Shown here: positions 20,740-31,992 of the stretch, piece after piece
How positions within the stretch are numbered: the first letter of the stretch is position 1
Layout: each line of letters begins with the position of its first letter
NCBI GenBank assembly: GCA_013400975.1
Contig: WBMZ01012791.1
Span: 62,001-126,000, forward strand
Reading direction: 5' to 3'
Source of the DNA: Atrichornis clamosus
Lineage: Eukaryota > Chordata > Aves > Passeriformes > Menuridae
Length of the DNA: 64,000 bases
Program-made: the position numbers and the translations under genes
The notes under the pieces: generated by a model
Databases searched by the model: none
Seen by the model: the letters and a program-made list of their open reading frames with translations, nothing else
Told to the model about the DNA's origin: nothing

Positions 20740-21775
20740 AGCACGGGCCAGGCGCTGAATTCAGTCTTCGGTCTTGCTGAAAGAGAACAGACGGGGGTTC
20801 TGAGGGGGGTGCAGCCGGAGCAGTGCAACGGTGCTGAGTGCCTGTGAGTCCGGATGAATCCAGCCTTACCCCTTCCATCCCAACACCAGCAGCCGATCGC
20901 TACTCGTGGGGCGAGCGCAGGGATGCGGGCGCGGCCGGGGCGCGGCGCTGCGGGGCGCCCGTGAGCGGCGGCGGCCGCGCTGCCATGGGGCGGCCGCCGC
21001 GGGGGCGGCATCCGACGGGCTGGGCGGCACCGCGCCCGCAGCAGCCACCGGCGCTTCTCTTCTGGCAGCAGGGAGAGGGAGCACAGGTAGGACCCTGCCG
21101 CTCCACCCCTTCCCCCCGCGCAAGGGCCGCTGCGGTGCCGGTAGCGGGAGGGAGCCTCGCCGCAACCCGGAGCTCCGCAGCCTCCCGCGGGGCTCCGCAT
21201 CCCGGCCTCGCCGCTCCGGGAGCGTCCGCCGTGCGGGGCCGTGCGGGGGTGTCCCTGCCGCTTTGTGCTGCCCGGTCTGGGCTACATGTGCCCTGTGGCT
21301 CGGCAACGCCTGCGGCGAGCAGCCGAGGGGCAGGAGGCTGCCCCGGGAGGACGGCCAGAAAACCCCCCCGTAAGTAGTTCCCTGCCGCTGTTGGGCTGCC
21401 TTTGTTCGGTGGAAGGTGTAAGGAGGCGTGTGGGTGATTTTCAGAAGGTGTCACTTCATTGCTGCCGCGGAATTCAATGGCTGGGCTGGTTCTGTCCAAT
21501 TCCTCCTGCTTCCCCTTTGTTAGCGTTTTCCCGGGGAGTCCTGTATTGTTACAGCTTCGCTGAAAAAAAGCCGGAGCTGTCAAAGAGATGACTTTGTTCC
21601 CGGCGATGCTCCTCCAGAGCAGCATCGCTTTGTTCAAGCTCCCGTAAGCCATTTGTCACACGAGTGCCGCCGCGCTGCTGTAAGGAGCCGGCTGCGCTCC
21701 GCGCCTGGCGGGCAGCGGGGCCGCGTCCCTCTTCCTCACCCTTTCCCAACAGCTGGAGCAGGTAAGCCAGAGGTA
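20740..21775 (+). promoter_or_regulatory. CRACD: CpG island, probable CRACD (KIAA1211) promoter and first exon
   Basis: The strongest CpG cluster of the window, densest at about 20,880-21,370, with runs such as GCGGGCGCGGCCGGGGCGCG. Consensus-like + strand donors lie at 21087 (CACAG|gtagga), 21370 (CCCCC|gtaagt) and 21762 (GAGCAG|gtaagc), favouring + strand transcription. Synteny knowledge: in human 4q12, CEP135 is followed in the same orientation by CRACD, an actin capping-protein inhibitor with long 5' introns. The island lies 6 kb past the CEP135 end, so it is the likely CRACD start. Open frames of up to 250 codons on both strands here are a by-product of GC-rich DNA lacking stops; none is called as coding. 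Confidence 0.65.
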
Positions 21776-23918
21776 GTACCATTTCACATGGCAAATCGTT
21801 GTCTTGCGCGATCTCCTCAGGAAACGTCCGTTTTAGAGGCAGAAATATGTGTAATGCTCACCTTTTCTATATCATGGAGAGATTTTGAATGAATGACGGT
21901 TTGGGGGTTTTTAATTGATTTTGCTGGTATTGCCACAACTCAGTTACAAATCTTGTTCTCTGTTTCTGTAGTACGTAAAACGTTACTATGTCTCTGCTCT
22001 GTCATTTTAAGTGTAAAAATGCCCAGTTAAAAGCACAGTTCAAGGGGTAAATAGAGACCTGGAAACCACAACTGTGCATCCTGAAAATTTAATATGCCTG
22101 ACAATAATGGCACTGAAAATGATCTGCTGCTGGGGGGATGGGACCACGGAGAAAGGGAAGAGTAATTTGCAACCACAGGCCTAATAATAGATATTCTGTC
22201 TATAATAGATACATAGATAATATAATTTCTTATACTATCAAACAGATTTTCTGTACATATCTTAAAAAGTGTCTAGGAATTGTATGAAAAAAGCTCTTTT
22301 CTTAGACTCTGGGTTAATTAAGCTACCTGATAACAGTAACATGTTTTAACAGACTAAAGATGATAAATTAGAGCCGAACTGACTTTTATTTGGTATTTAG
22401 TAACGCTTGCTCAAGAAATTCTCATCATTGAAATAATTCTAATTGCACCTTACATAGACAACTAAGTCTTGTAAGGATACAAAACGTTAATCAGTGGGCA
22501 TAAATGTTACCATGAGTTTCTTTAACAAAGCCATTGATACTGCAGTAGTTAGCAGTTTTGTATGTAACTTACTTTGGGTGGTTTGAATCCGGGTTGGGAA
22601 TTCATTGAATAGACAAATTCAGCTCTTCCTTGGCTGCTATTTGTTTATCAGATTAGAAGTTGTGTTTGGGGTTGACTATTTCATTGCAACTATTAGCTTG
22701 AATTTAACACTGTGAAGTGTATTGAAACTTTATATGAAAGTCATTTGTATATTTATTTGTGTTCCAGTTGGATAATTACAAGACTTACCTCGGAAATATT
22801 TTTTAGTAAATATGGCACATAGCAAGGAGATTGCTGCTGATTGGTATTGGGTCTATTTTTCTCCAACAGGAAAATTTATCTTAGAGAATCCTGTTCTAAA
22901 ATTAAGGGCTGTTTTCAAATATCAGTTTGGGTAACTCTGCATTTTAGAGAGAATTGCTCCACACTTATAACCAAATATTATTTTTTTCCCTATAACAGGA
23001 TTTTTAGAAGTGCACTGATAGCAGACACAGTTGGTCTGAAGTATGAATGACTTGCTGGGTCCAGTGCTAAGAGTTTGACCTTTTTTTCTTTTTATCCCCC
23101 TCACCCCCACGAAGTTTGTTCCTTATAGGTCTTATTTTAGTCTGCTGTCTTGTGAGGTTATGCAGGTAGCAGCAGTTGTGAACTGGAAAAGAATTCAGTA
23201 AAATCTTTATTTTTAACATACAATTCCTTAAAACATTAACAAATTTATTTCCTATTAAAAATATTGTTTGGCTATAATAATTTACTTTAAATACAGATAC
23301 TAAAAAGCAGCTGTTTTGGTTTCACACTTCTCATTACAGCAATAAGAATAACTTTTGCAATTTCTTCTGCTTTGGCTCTTAGTCACTCTGAATAGTGTTT
23401 TGCCAGGTATCTCAGTTACTGAAAAAGGATGTGTCTGTGTGAGTAACATAGTTTAGGATTATTTCAATATTCCTACTGTAGATGTGTCAGGTAAGCTCTT
23501 GTTAAATAAGAAACACATGGCATAATAAGTGTTGAATGCAATGTGATGATGACTTTATGAATATGAATATATTTGGTTGCTGTTTTACAATGAAGTCTAA
23601 CATAAACAAAATTTTTACATAGACACTCTAAGCTTGAATGACTGTTTCAATTTCTTTTCCTCACAAGCCAAGAGACAAGATTTGTTTTTCATATTCTGAA
23701 TTATTCATATTTGAAAATTGCTGACTGATTGTTAAGAGGGATTTTTTTTCCCTCCCAGAAAATCAATGCGATCTTTATTCCATAAAGGCCCATATAAGAG
23801 AATTATAACAAAAATGGATGAGCCTACTACTGGCATGTTAGAAAAGTACAGACAATTATTTTGGAGTCAACAGACTCAGGGCAATGTTATTGCATAATAG
23901 CTCCCATCAGCATGATGC

Positions 23919-23952
23919 AAATGTTGAGATGCTCTAAATGTTGAGATGCTCT
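23919..23952. repeat. 17-bp perfect tandem repeat, two copies
   Basis: AAATGTTGAGATGCTCT at 23919-23935 is repeated exactly at 23936-23952. Confidence 0.95.
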
Positions 23953-25228
23953 AAACACCTGCATTTTGTCGTGGAGCCGATGTATTTGAACAAGATATCA
24001 TAAAGTTGTATAAAATGCACATTAAAATAGAATTAATTGGTGTTGAATACTGTGATAGAAGGTTATGGGGTTAACTTTAATTACGTTAGTACTTCCACTG
24101 GAGGGGCCAAATTTTATTTTTTATCTATAATTTAAATCAGTTAGTGATGGATAAAAAGTGTGTTTGTTTCCATGGAGACTCCACTGCCTTTAGGAAACAA
24201 TCAGTTGTTATGTAGATCTTACACTTTTTGTGTCCCATCACTTCCTGAAGGGACTTTCACTCCTTTTGGTTCTCTTCATTGCATATCACACGACTTCTCT
24301 CTTTAAGAGCTATTTTGTCAGAAGCATACAACATTTACCACTGCTTCACATTCTGCATTTTCACTTATACTGGTGAAGCCTTACAAAGAAATAAAATTGA
24401 CTTGTAACAAATAATTTTTCATTAATGCTGTTCAAGACTGGTGTATCACGTGAGCCAGATGATAGTGATTTGGTAATTAATTTTGATGGGAAGAAAAATG
24501 TAGCGATCTTGCTGCGTGTTTTCCTGGGTAAGTGGCTTATACTGCTGTTTTGGCACACATTGAGTGAAGCTGTTTCAGATACCACTACAAACGTGGGAAG
24601 TCCATCAATGCATTTTTGAACATAATCCAGTTTCTCCTTTACATATGTATGCTGTGTATGAAATTACAGGAATACAAGCTTCATGCCTCTAACTAGGCCA
24701 TTTAAGAAAATAATATCATGCAGATGATTTTAGTTCAATTAATTCACATCCCAATGCTGCTTTGAAATGGTTAAGCTTAACGTTTTAATAACACAAGTGA
24801 AAGCTGGTTTTTTCTTCTCCATTATTGCCTTAAGAAAAACAGTATGAAAATGATCCAAATAAGTAAAAACTTTCCTTACACTTCAGTGTTTGGGAGTGCA
24901 AACTGCTGTGATTTACTGGCCTGCTTGACCATCTCTTTCATTACTCAGCATGTTTTGAAAGTCAGCTGTCAGCCTTGGGCAGCTTCATAAAGCAGCTCAG
25001 CCTAGTGATTTGTGGTGAGTCTTCTGTAGGAGGATGTGCATGTAAAAGATTATGTTTACTGTTAAGTTGAAATGTGGAGGGAGTGTGATGAAAAGTATTC
25101 AAGTGAAATGAACCATACAAGATTCTGACTTTCATGTTGCTCTTCAAAGAAAGTAGATTTTCTTCAAAGTAATGTGCTGTCTTTCTCTGTGGCTTTTAAG
25201 AAAGCTGTATTTGAAACTCTTTAGCACA

Positions 25229-25252
25229 GAAAAAAAAAAAAGAAAAGAAAAA
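25229..25252. repeat. A-rich simple tract
   Basis: AGAAAAAAAAAAAAG followed by AAAAG units, about 24 bp. Confidence 0.85.
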
Positions 25253-26119
25253 GGTACAATTACAGTGATCTGTGGAACAGGTTGGGCCAGATGAGAAAAA
25301 TAGTGATAGCCCTGTGAAGCTGTAGTGTTGGTGGGTATCTGTTGGCACACACATGAAATAGTTGGGTTGAGTGGCATCATCTGCCAACAAAATCGAACTA
25401 CCTCCTCTGTTGCAGAACCTCTTTTCTGTTGCTTATAACTTTGGCAAATTTTAGTTATGTGGTCTGTAGTCCATCACATGTCTTTGTGACTGAGGTTAAT
25501 TTTTGTTTTAATTAATTAGTTGAGCATTAGACTAGCTCTTTTGCCTTGTTAAAAAAATAATTAAAAAATCCTAAGATAGTTCAGAAGCATGGTTCTGTTG
25601 TTCTGGTTTTTAGCTAGGCTCCAGATCACACTAAGGTGGTGTCCCTTTGCCAGATCTTCATTTATACTGTCTTCATGAAGGTCTGCCCAAATTTTCTGTC
25701 CTAAGTCTACATAATATTGTAATTTTTATACACTCACCTGTGAAAATTTTAGCAAGTAAAATGAGAGATTGCATGTTTATTCAGTGCCCAGTCCTACAGA
25801 ATATTTTTAACAGTGACCTCAGTGGTCAACAACTTCTTGCAACATCTGCAGTAGCAATTGGAGAGGGACTGTGACTATGCTGGGGACAGAATTAAGTTAT
25901 TCAACAGACCAAACATATTGTAGTTATCAACTGTATAAGGAAAGGATTGGGTGATTATTCTTTGGAAGAGCTGTAGTTTATGGTGGATTACTTGAGTTGC
26001 TGCTGCAATAAAAATAAATGTTCTATGGTGATACATATATAGGATAACAGCATGGAAGACATGAGAAGTCCTCCTCAGCTGTAACACATTGTCCAGGTAG
26101 GCTGAACACTTCAAGAAAA

Positions 26120-26515
26120 ATGTGTATGAATTGGAGAGTATCCAGAGGAGAGGAATGAAAATAATTAGAAGTTTTAGAAAATATGGCTTATGAATGAATG
26201 TTGAAATGTCTGGAGTTGTTTCAGCTCAAAGGTTGAAGAGTGCCACGGTGAACAAGACATGATAACTTTCTAATGTCACAAAGATGTTGTAAAGCAATGT
26301 TTTCTATGCCTGTGCTCAACCAGGTGATATGTAGTGGGTTCAGCATTAATGAGGCTGAAGTGATGGAATAGATTACTGAATTTTGATTTTTATGGTTTTA
26401 GCATCATTAAAAGTTGTTAAAATATTAGTCAGGAACAACATAAATATAGTTGAATTCTTTCTGGAGGAGTGTGGTGAAACAGATTGCTCTTTGAGGTCAC
26501 TTCTAGTCTCCTGAA
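26120..26515 (+). mobile_element. Old diverged CR1 LINE fragment
   Basis: The order of blocks follows a CR1 3' region: GAGAGTATCCAGAGGAGAGG, then GAAAATAATTAGAAG, ATATGGCTTATGAATGA, and near the end TTTGAGGTCACTTCTAGTCTC. It is heavily diverged and lacks the ATTCTATG tail. Confidence 0.6.
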
Positions 26516-28395
26516 TCCTCAACATCTATGCTCCCTGGTGTTGACCAGATTGTACCTTGTCCCCTCATAAATGCTGTGTCTGGCAGAATTGCCTGTATGT
26601 GACATCTCCAAAGTGAGCAGAGCAGTTCAGAGCTTTCACTGGGATCTCTTGATTTGTATCAACTCTGACATCCACTCCTCTCCCCTTTCAAAGTGATTCC
26701 TCTGTTGATGCTGGGGCAGAAAGTGTGAGGGGTGAAAGGGCCATGTAATCTTGGGAGGAGCCTGAGATCCAGCTGACATAGAGAAGAGCAGGATTGAAGA
26801 GCACAGGTACAGATTTCACACGAAACTGGGCTAGAGTAGAATATTACGAGAACAAGGGACATGACGAATGTGAAGGGGAGCTAAGACTTTGGGACAGATG
26901 ACTGGGACTTGGTAGAGAGTAGGATATAGAGTAAGCTAGTGGGTGGAAAGTCAGGTTGCTGGCAGAGACTCCCAGTATAGGAGAAGTCGTGACAGGTGCA
27001 AAGTGGAATTGAGAAAGTAAGGAGAAGACAACAAAGAACCAAGGGACATGAAATCACATGACTGGGAAAGTTATGTTGGAGACTATGGGACAGAAGTAAT
27101 TAAAAGCTAGAAGAAAATGTCAGAGTCTTTCCTCTCAATGTTACATTGTTTTCTAATCTTAGCTGAGAGTCCACAATCCTATCTTAGCATTCATGCTTTG
27201 GGAGACCATCATAAATGATTTCTTGGTCTTTTCAAGTGGAGAATGATCACCTGTGACTGCAATCAAGTATCAGAGATCAGTGCTGGGGAGGTAGAGACTA
27301 TTCTGTACTATACTGATCTCAGGTGGTGAGCAAAATAAAGGTTGTAAAAGAAGCATTTTTCAATTTATTTTGTTTTGTTTAGGGTTTTTTTGGACAAAGG
27401 TGATTGACACATTTGCAAGTGAAAGAAAGGAAGTGTCAGAACTTCACAGAGCTGTCAGAGTATGTAAGTGGCTAAAAAAAAAACTTAGGCTGATTTTTTT
27501 TGTCCTTTCCGGATCCTGTTCCAGGCTTGATAGATATTTAGCAGTAGCCTACGCTGGCCCATCTGGGGGCTATGATGATGAACAGTGCCATACTGCTCTC
27601 AGCCCTGAAGCTTTGGCAGTCATTCCTTCGTCCGCTGCTTGTGTTTGGAGGAAGGACAGACACCCTTAGCTCATACATGTGGGTTTTGATGTTCCTCCCA
27701 ACCACCCTGTTCCAACCACCCTGTTCCAACATCCCCTGTTGTCAGTGCAAGGGTGGGTTGTACTAAAGAGCCCTGCTGTGTTTTTTCTGGCAAGTAGATT
27801 AATCTTTCAGCCACCCACACAGCCTGCTGAACACTGTCACGAGTTACTGGGATCTGGTAGCCTGACACCAACACCTGATATCCGACAAACTGTGTGCTTT
27901 GGGTGATTGTGTTTCCTTGGATGAGGTGTCAGAAAAAGCAATGTAGGTAAGCTTTGGAGCACACAAATGTTTCTTCAGATGTAAAGCAAAGGCTGCATTT
28001 GGCCCAAGGTTATAGCCCCTCATACACCTGCCTGTGGGAACACCCTTTCCAGTAGTTAAAGGATGTATTCCCACTGCCTTAAAGTTCACCATTCCTGGCA
28101 TTCTTCAGGAGCCTTTCCAAATAGAGGCTGCATCAGTAAGAGGCAGATGGACTGTAAGCCAGAAGGGTCATTGAAGTAATTTTTTCTCAGCCCAGGTGTT
28201 TTAGTGGAACTATTGTACATTGTCAGAGTGAAAGAGAAGATGAAGACCCATTTGTGACTCTGAGAAGATGCTGAATGCTTTTTTTTAGTAAAACAGCACA
28301 GTGACAGTGGCATTAGTTGCTACACCGCATTTTGCCTGATTTTTATCTGCAGCATGCTTGTTTACAAATTGCAGCTTGTCTGGTTTGAGAAATCA
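26516..28395. other. Non-coding, nothing firmly recognised
   Basis: Purine-rich at 26,690-27,120. A local 15-bp repeat, CCAACCACCCTGTTC, is seen twice at about 27700-27729. The overlapping short frames on both strands at 27.5-28.1 kb are not supported. Confidence 0.5.
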
Positions 28396-28399
28396 CCTT

Positions 28400-29095
28400 G
28401 GTAATGCCCTGGCCCACTTGGTGGGTTTAGGGGAAGGTAGTTTGATTCTCTCTGGGTGATATGTGGGAGAAATAACACAATTCTCAGGAGGTTCAATAAC
28501 AAAGTTTTACTTGCAAATTTTAGAGCATGCAGGTAGAACAATGTACTTGGCAAATTTTGAAACAACATCCAAACAAAGTAAGGCACTTCACGCACTTTAA
28601 CTCAGCAAACTTTAACTTGGCTGACTTTAACTTATCCAAATGAAACAAGGCACTTACTAAGGCATCGACTGGAATTTTTTAGTCTAGTTTGCTATATATT
28701 TTGAGAAGGAGAAGTTAGGAGATGAAAGAGAGAGAGAGAAAGAGAGAAAGAGAAAGAGAGGGTATATAGTCATCACCCTGGGATCCAACGGAGGATGCCA
28801 ACTCAGGACACGTGTTGCTGTCCTTTTGTCTGCTAGGGCCCTCCCCCAGGCCTGTGCTTCAGAGTTTCCTGAGGTTGGCTGGTGCTATTTTGGGGCTCAC
28901 CACAGGCCATGGGGTCAGGCCACCATTTTGGACCAACCAGAGGCTGACTAAGGCCCAAGGAGGGCAGGGTGTAGAGCACCACCCCACAGACACAGAACTT
29001 GCCCTGCCCCCTGCCACTTCCCACCAGCTTGTTTTGAGCCAGTCAAACATTCCTCTGGTCTCCTACAACCTTCAAGGCTTGAGTCAAAGAGCTGG
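28400..29095 (-). mobile_element. Candidate minus-strand LTR with GA microsatellite
   Basis: Read on the minus strand, this has a GC-richer upstream part (28,800-29,090), a TATATACC box (plus-strand 28763-28770), a TC tract, then an AT-rich segment leading to TTGTTATTGAACCTCC. That arrangement resembles an LTR U3-R-U5. It abuts a CR1 insertion. The family was not recognised and the ends are estimates. Confidence 0.33.
28724..28761. repeat. (GA)n microsatellite
   Basis: About 38 bp of GA and GAAA units. Confidence 0.92.
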
Positions 29096-29102
29096 GGTTT
29101 TT

Positions 29103-30222
29103 TACTGAAGGGTTTGTTTACATATCTGAACTTCTGTAAAGCCTTTGACACAATCCCTCACAACATCTAAACTGGAGAGAGTTGGATTTCATGTGGGGAC
29201 TATTAGATGGATAAGGAATTCTTTGGACCATCCCATCCAGAGTCCTAATGGACATCAGTGGCAAGTGGTATCCCTCAGTGGTCCATACGGGAACCAGTGC
29301 TATTTCATATCTTCATTAATCATACATCCAATAGGATTGAACGCAGTCTCAGCAGATCTGCAGATGACTCCTAGCTGAGTGGTGCTGTTGACACACCTGA
29401 AAGACAGGATGCCATCCAGTGGGACCTGGACATGCTCAAGAAGGGGGCCCATAGAAGTCTCATGCAAATTAACAAGCGCAAGATGCTGCACCTGGGTCGT
29501 GGCAACCCCTGGTATCAACACAGGCTGGGGGATGAAGGGATCGAGAGCAGCTCTGCTGAGAGGGACTTGGGAGTGCTGGTGAATGAGAGGCTGGACATGA
29601 CCCAGCAATGACACAGCCCAGAAAGCCAAACGTGTCCTGGGCTGCATCCAGAGCCCCGTGGCCAGCAGGATGAGGGAGGGGATTCTGCCCCTCTGCTCTG
29701 CCCTGGTGAGACCCCAACTGCAGTGCTGCATCCAGCTCTGGGCTCCCCAACACCAGAAAGACATGGACCTCTTAGGGGAGGGCCACCAAGATGATTATAG
29801 GGATGGAGCACCTCTTGTACAAGGAAGGGCTGAGAGAACTGGGATTCATCCTAGAGAAGAAGTGGCTTTGAGGAGACCTTATTGCAGCCTCCCAGGACCT
29901 GAAGGGAACCTACGAGAAAGGTGGAGAGGAACTTTTTACGAGAGCATATAGTGGCAGGACAAGGGGGGATGGCTTCAAACTGAAAGAGAGTAGGTTTAGA
30001 TTAGATATTAGAAAAAAATTCTTTACTAAGAGGGTGGTGAGGCACTGGAATAGAATGCCCAGAGAAGTTGTGGATGCCTCATCACTGGAAGAGTTCAAGG
30101 CCAATTTGGATGCAACTCTGAGGAACCTGGTCTAGTGAAAGGTGTCCCTCCCTATGGCACGGGTGTTGGAACTATAGGATCTTTAAGGTCCCTCCCTACC
30201 CAAGCCGTTCTGTGAGTCTCTG
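29103..30222 (+). mobile_element. CR1 LINE, 5'-truncated, with RT-domain remnant
   Basis: Longest CR1 copy of the window (1.1 kb). At about 29128 the frame reads FCKAFDTIPHN, the KAFD-type motif of the reverse-transcriptase domain, followed by further RT-like and C-terminal sequence broken by stops and frameshifts. The 3' part has TGCCCAGAGAAGTTGTGGATG, a GGTCTAGTGAAAGGTGTCCC block, then GGTCCCTCCCTACCC and a degraded GTTCTGTGAGTCTCTGAT tail. It is a dead copy. Confidence 0.88.
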
Positions 30223-31727
30223 ATATGTACGTGGAGTATGTAAATGTTCATGTAAGACTATATACCTTGAAGAAGCTCCAGCTGTTGCTAAGTGACTTTC
30301 CATCTGCACAGATTTTCTATGTACCTCTGCATCTCTTGAATTAACCTGTTCACATGGGGTTCTAAATTTCATGTGCTTCACTTTGTATGTGCTTCAGTTA
30401 GGAGTTTTATCTAATTTTAATAATTTTAATTAAATCCAATTAATAGAATTGCTGAGCATTATAACTGACTGCAGTCAACAGTTGTGTTTTAAAAGTGTCA
30501 ATAACTACATAGCATTAAGTAGTCTCAAAAAAGCAAGCATAGATATTTTAAATTGGATACTAAAAATTACTGTGTTTCTGCTATAATTTCATGTGTGGCT
30601 TTACTTCTGCCAGACAGCACAAAAACATCCTCCTTGCTTCCTGTTTGCTCCGCAGTGTTAACTCTTCCCTTCAAGATTTTTTTGTCCCAGTATCCAGTCT
30701 GGCTGGCTGGCCACTTTTGAACCTTGGGAACCTTTGGCTCTCCGAGATTTACACTCTTTGGTATTGCTACTCACTTGTGGCACAGGGCACAAGTGACTAC
30801 AGGTATCTAATCCTATTTCTCCCAGGGACCAGACTCACTCAGGTTTGCCCAGACACACAACTAAACTGCTTATCAAATTTGTCATGCACATTTCTTTATG
30901 CAAAACTTTATTACCTATGGCAAGCAAAGCAGTATTCTGCAGTGCTTGACACAGTTCCAAGTGCCCAGCAGTAAATCCACAAAAGCCTAAGAAATGACCC
31001 TCCATTAGGTATATATACATGCCATCCGTTTTTTACAGATGGTACCATGGACTCTGCTGTTGATTATGATTATTGTGTAGCTTTTACAAATTATCAGCCA
31101 TTTCTTCTTCCACGTGCAAACTACTAATGCAAGTTCCCCATGTTAGTTGTGCTGTTAAGTCTTTTCATGTTACATAGCTGTTAGAAGGTGTCATTCTTAA
31201 GTTTGACCCTATTTCAGTTGCACAGCTATAATAATTAGTATAATTTAATATTTGATTTCTATCTAGAGAAAGATATGTTCCATAAATTCTATGTATTTTT
31301 GTACTGTAGATCTGTGTCTAGATCTGCACGGCAAGAGCCTACATGTGGAATACTGATGATACAATACTGACTGCACCAGAAAGATTTGTGAGGAAATGAA
31401 TCATTTGGTCTGCAGAGCAGAGCATGGCGGCTGGGTGGCAAATCAAGCCTTTGTTTATAAACAAGAAGAAAAAATTTTGCTTAACTGCCCATTAAATCAT
31501 CTTCAGTTTTTCTGTTCTCTAACCTGTTAATTCTTATCTCATGAATAATAAAAGATTTAATTAATGTTTTGAGTGCAATATCATATATGTTTGTGTGCCA
31601 TTAGATAAGTTTGTGCAGTGTTTTGCTTATTTTGGGCAGAGGTTGCCAAGCAGATGTTTTATGTTCTTTATAGCTGCTGTCTGTAATTCACTTTACTCTC
31701 CCTCTAATGCATTTGCTTTACTTGGGG
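30223..31727. other. Non-coding, nothing recognised
   Basis: AT-rich sequence between two CR1 copies, without supported exon or repeat. Confidence 0.55.
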
Positions 31728-31992
31728 CACAGAATCATAGAATTTTTTAGGTTGGATAACACCCGCAAGATCATTGTGTCCAACCTTTGACTGAACACCA
31801 CCACCTTGTCAACTGGATCATAGCATTAAATGTCACATCCAGTCATTTCTTGAACACTTCCAGGGATAGTGACTCCACTACTTCTCTGGGCAGCCCATTC
31901 CAATGCTTGACAACTCTTTGAGTGAAGAAAATCTTCCTGGTGTCCAACCTGGCACAGTTTGAGGCTGTGTCCTCTTGTCCTGATAAAAGGTT
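31728..31992 (-). mobile_element. CR1 LINE 3' fragment
   Basis: Starts with the reverse complement of the CR1 tail (CACAGAATCATAGAATTTTT), followed by AGGTTGGATAACACC, a GACTCCACTACTTCTCTGGG block, GCCCATTCCAATGC and TCCTCTTGTCCTGATAAAAG. About 265 bp of a 5'-truncated copy inserted on the minus strand. Confidence 0.88.

Larger units (their letters stand above)
21776..26110. other. Probable first intron of the CpG-island gene; no gene recognised
   Basis: AT-rich. It contains a 17-bp tandem repeat (23919-23952), an A-rich tract (25229-25252) and one small open frame ending at a good donor (24425-24527, see findings). No repeat family was recognised. Confidence 0.5.

Noticed and set aside
20712..21652. 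Overlapping open frames of 116-250 codons on both strands
   Set aside because: They lie in the CpG island, where stop codons are rare; compositions are Ala/Arg/Pro/Gly-rich in every frame, and no family was recognised.
29300..29811. Minus-strand frames up to 154 codons
   Set aside because: Antisense to the CR1 LINE copy on +.
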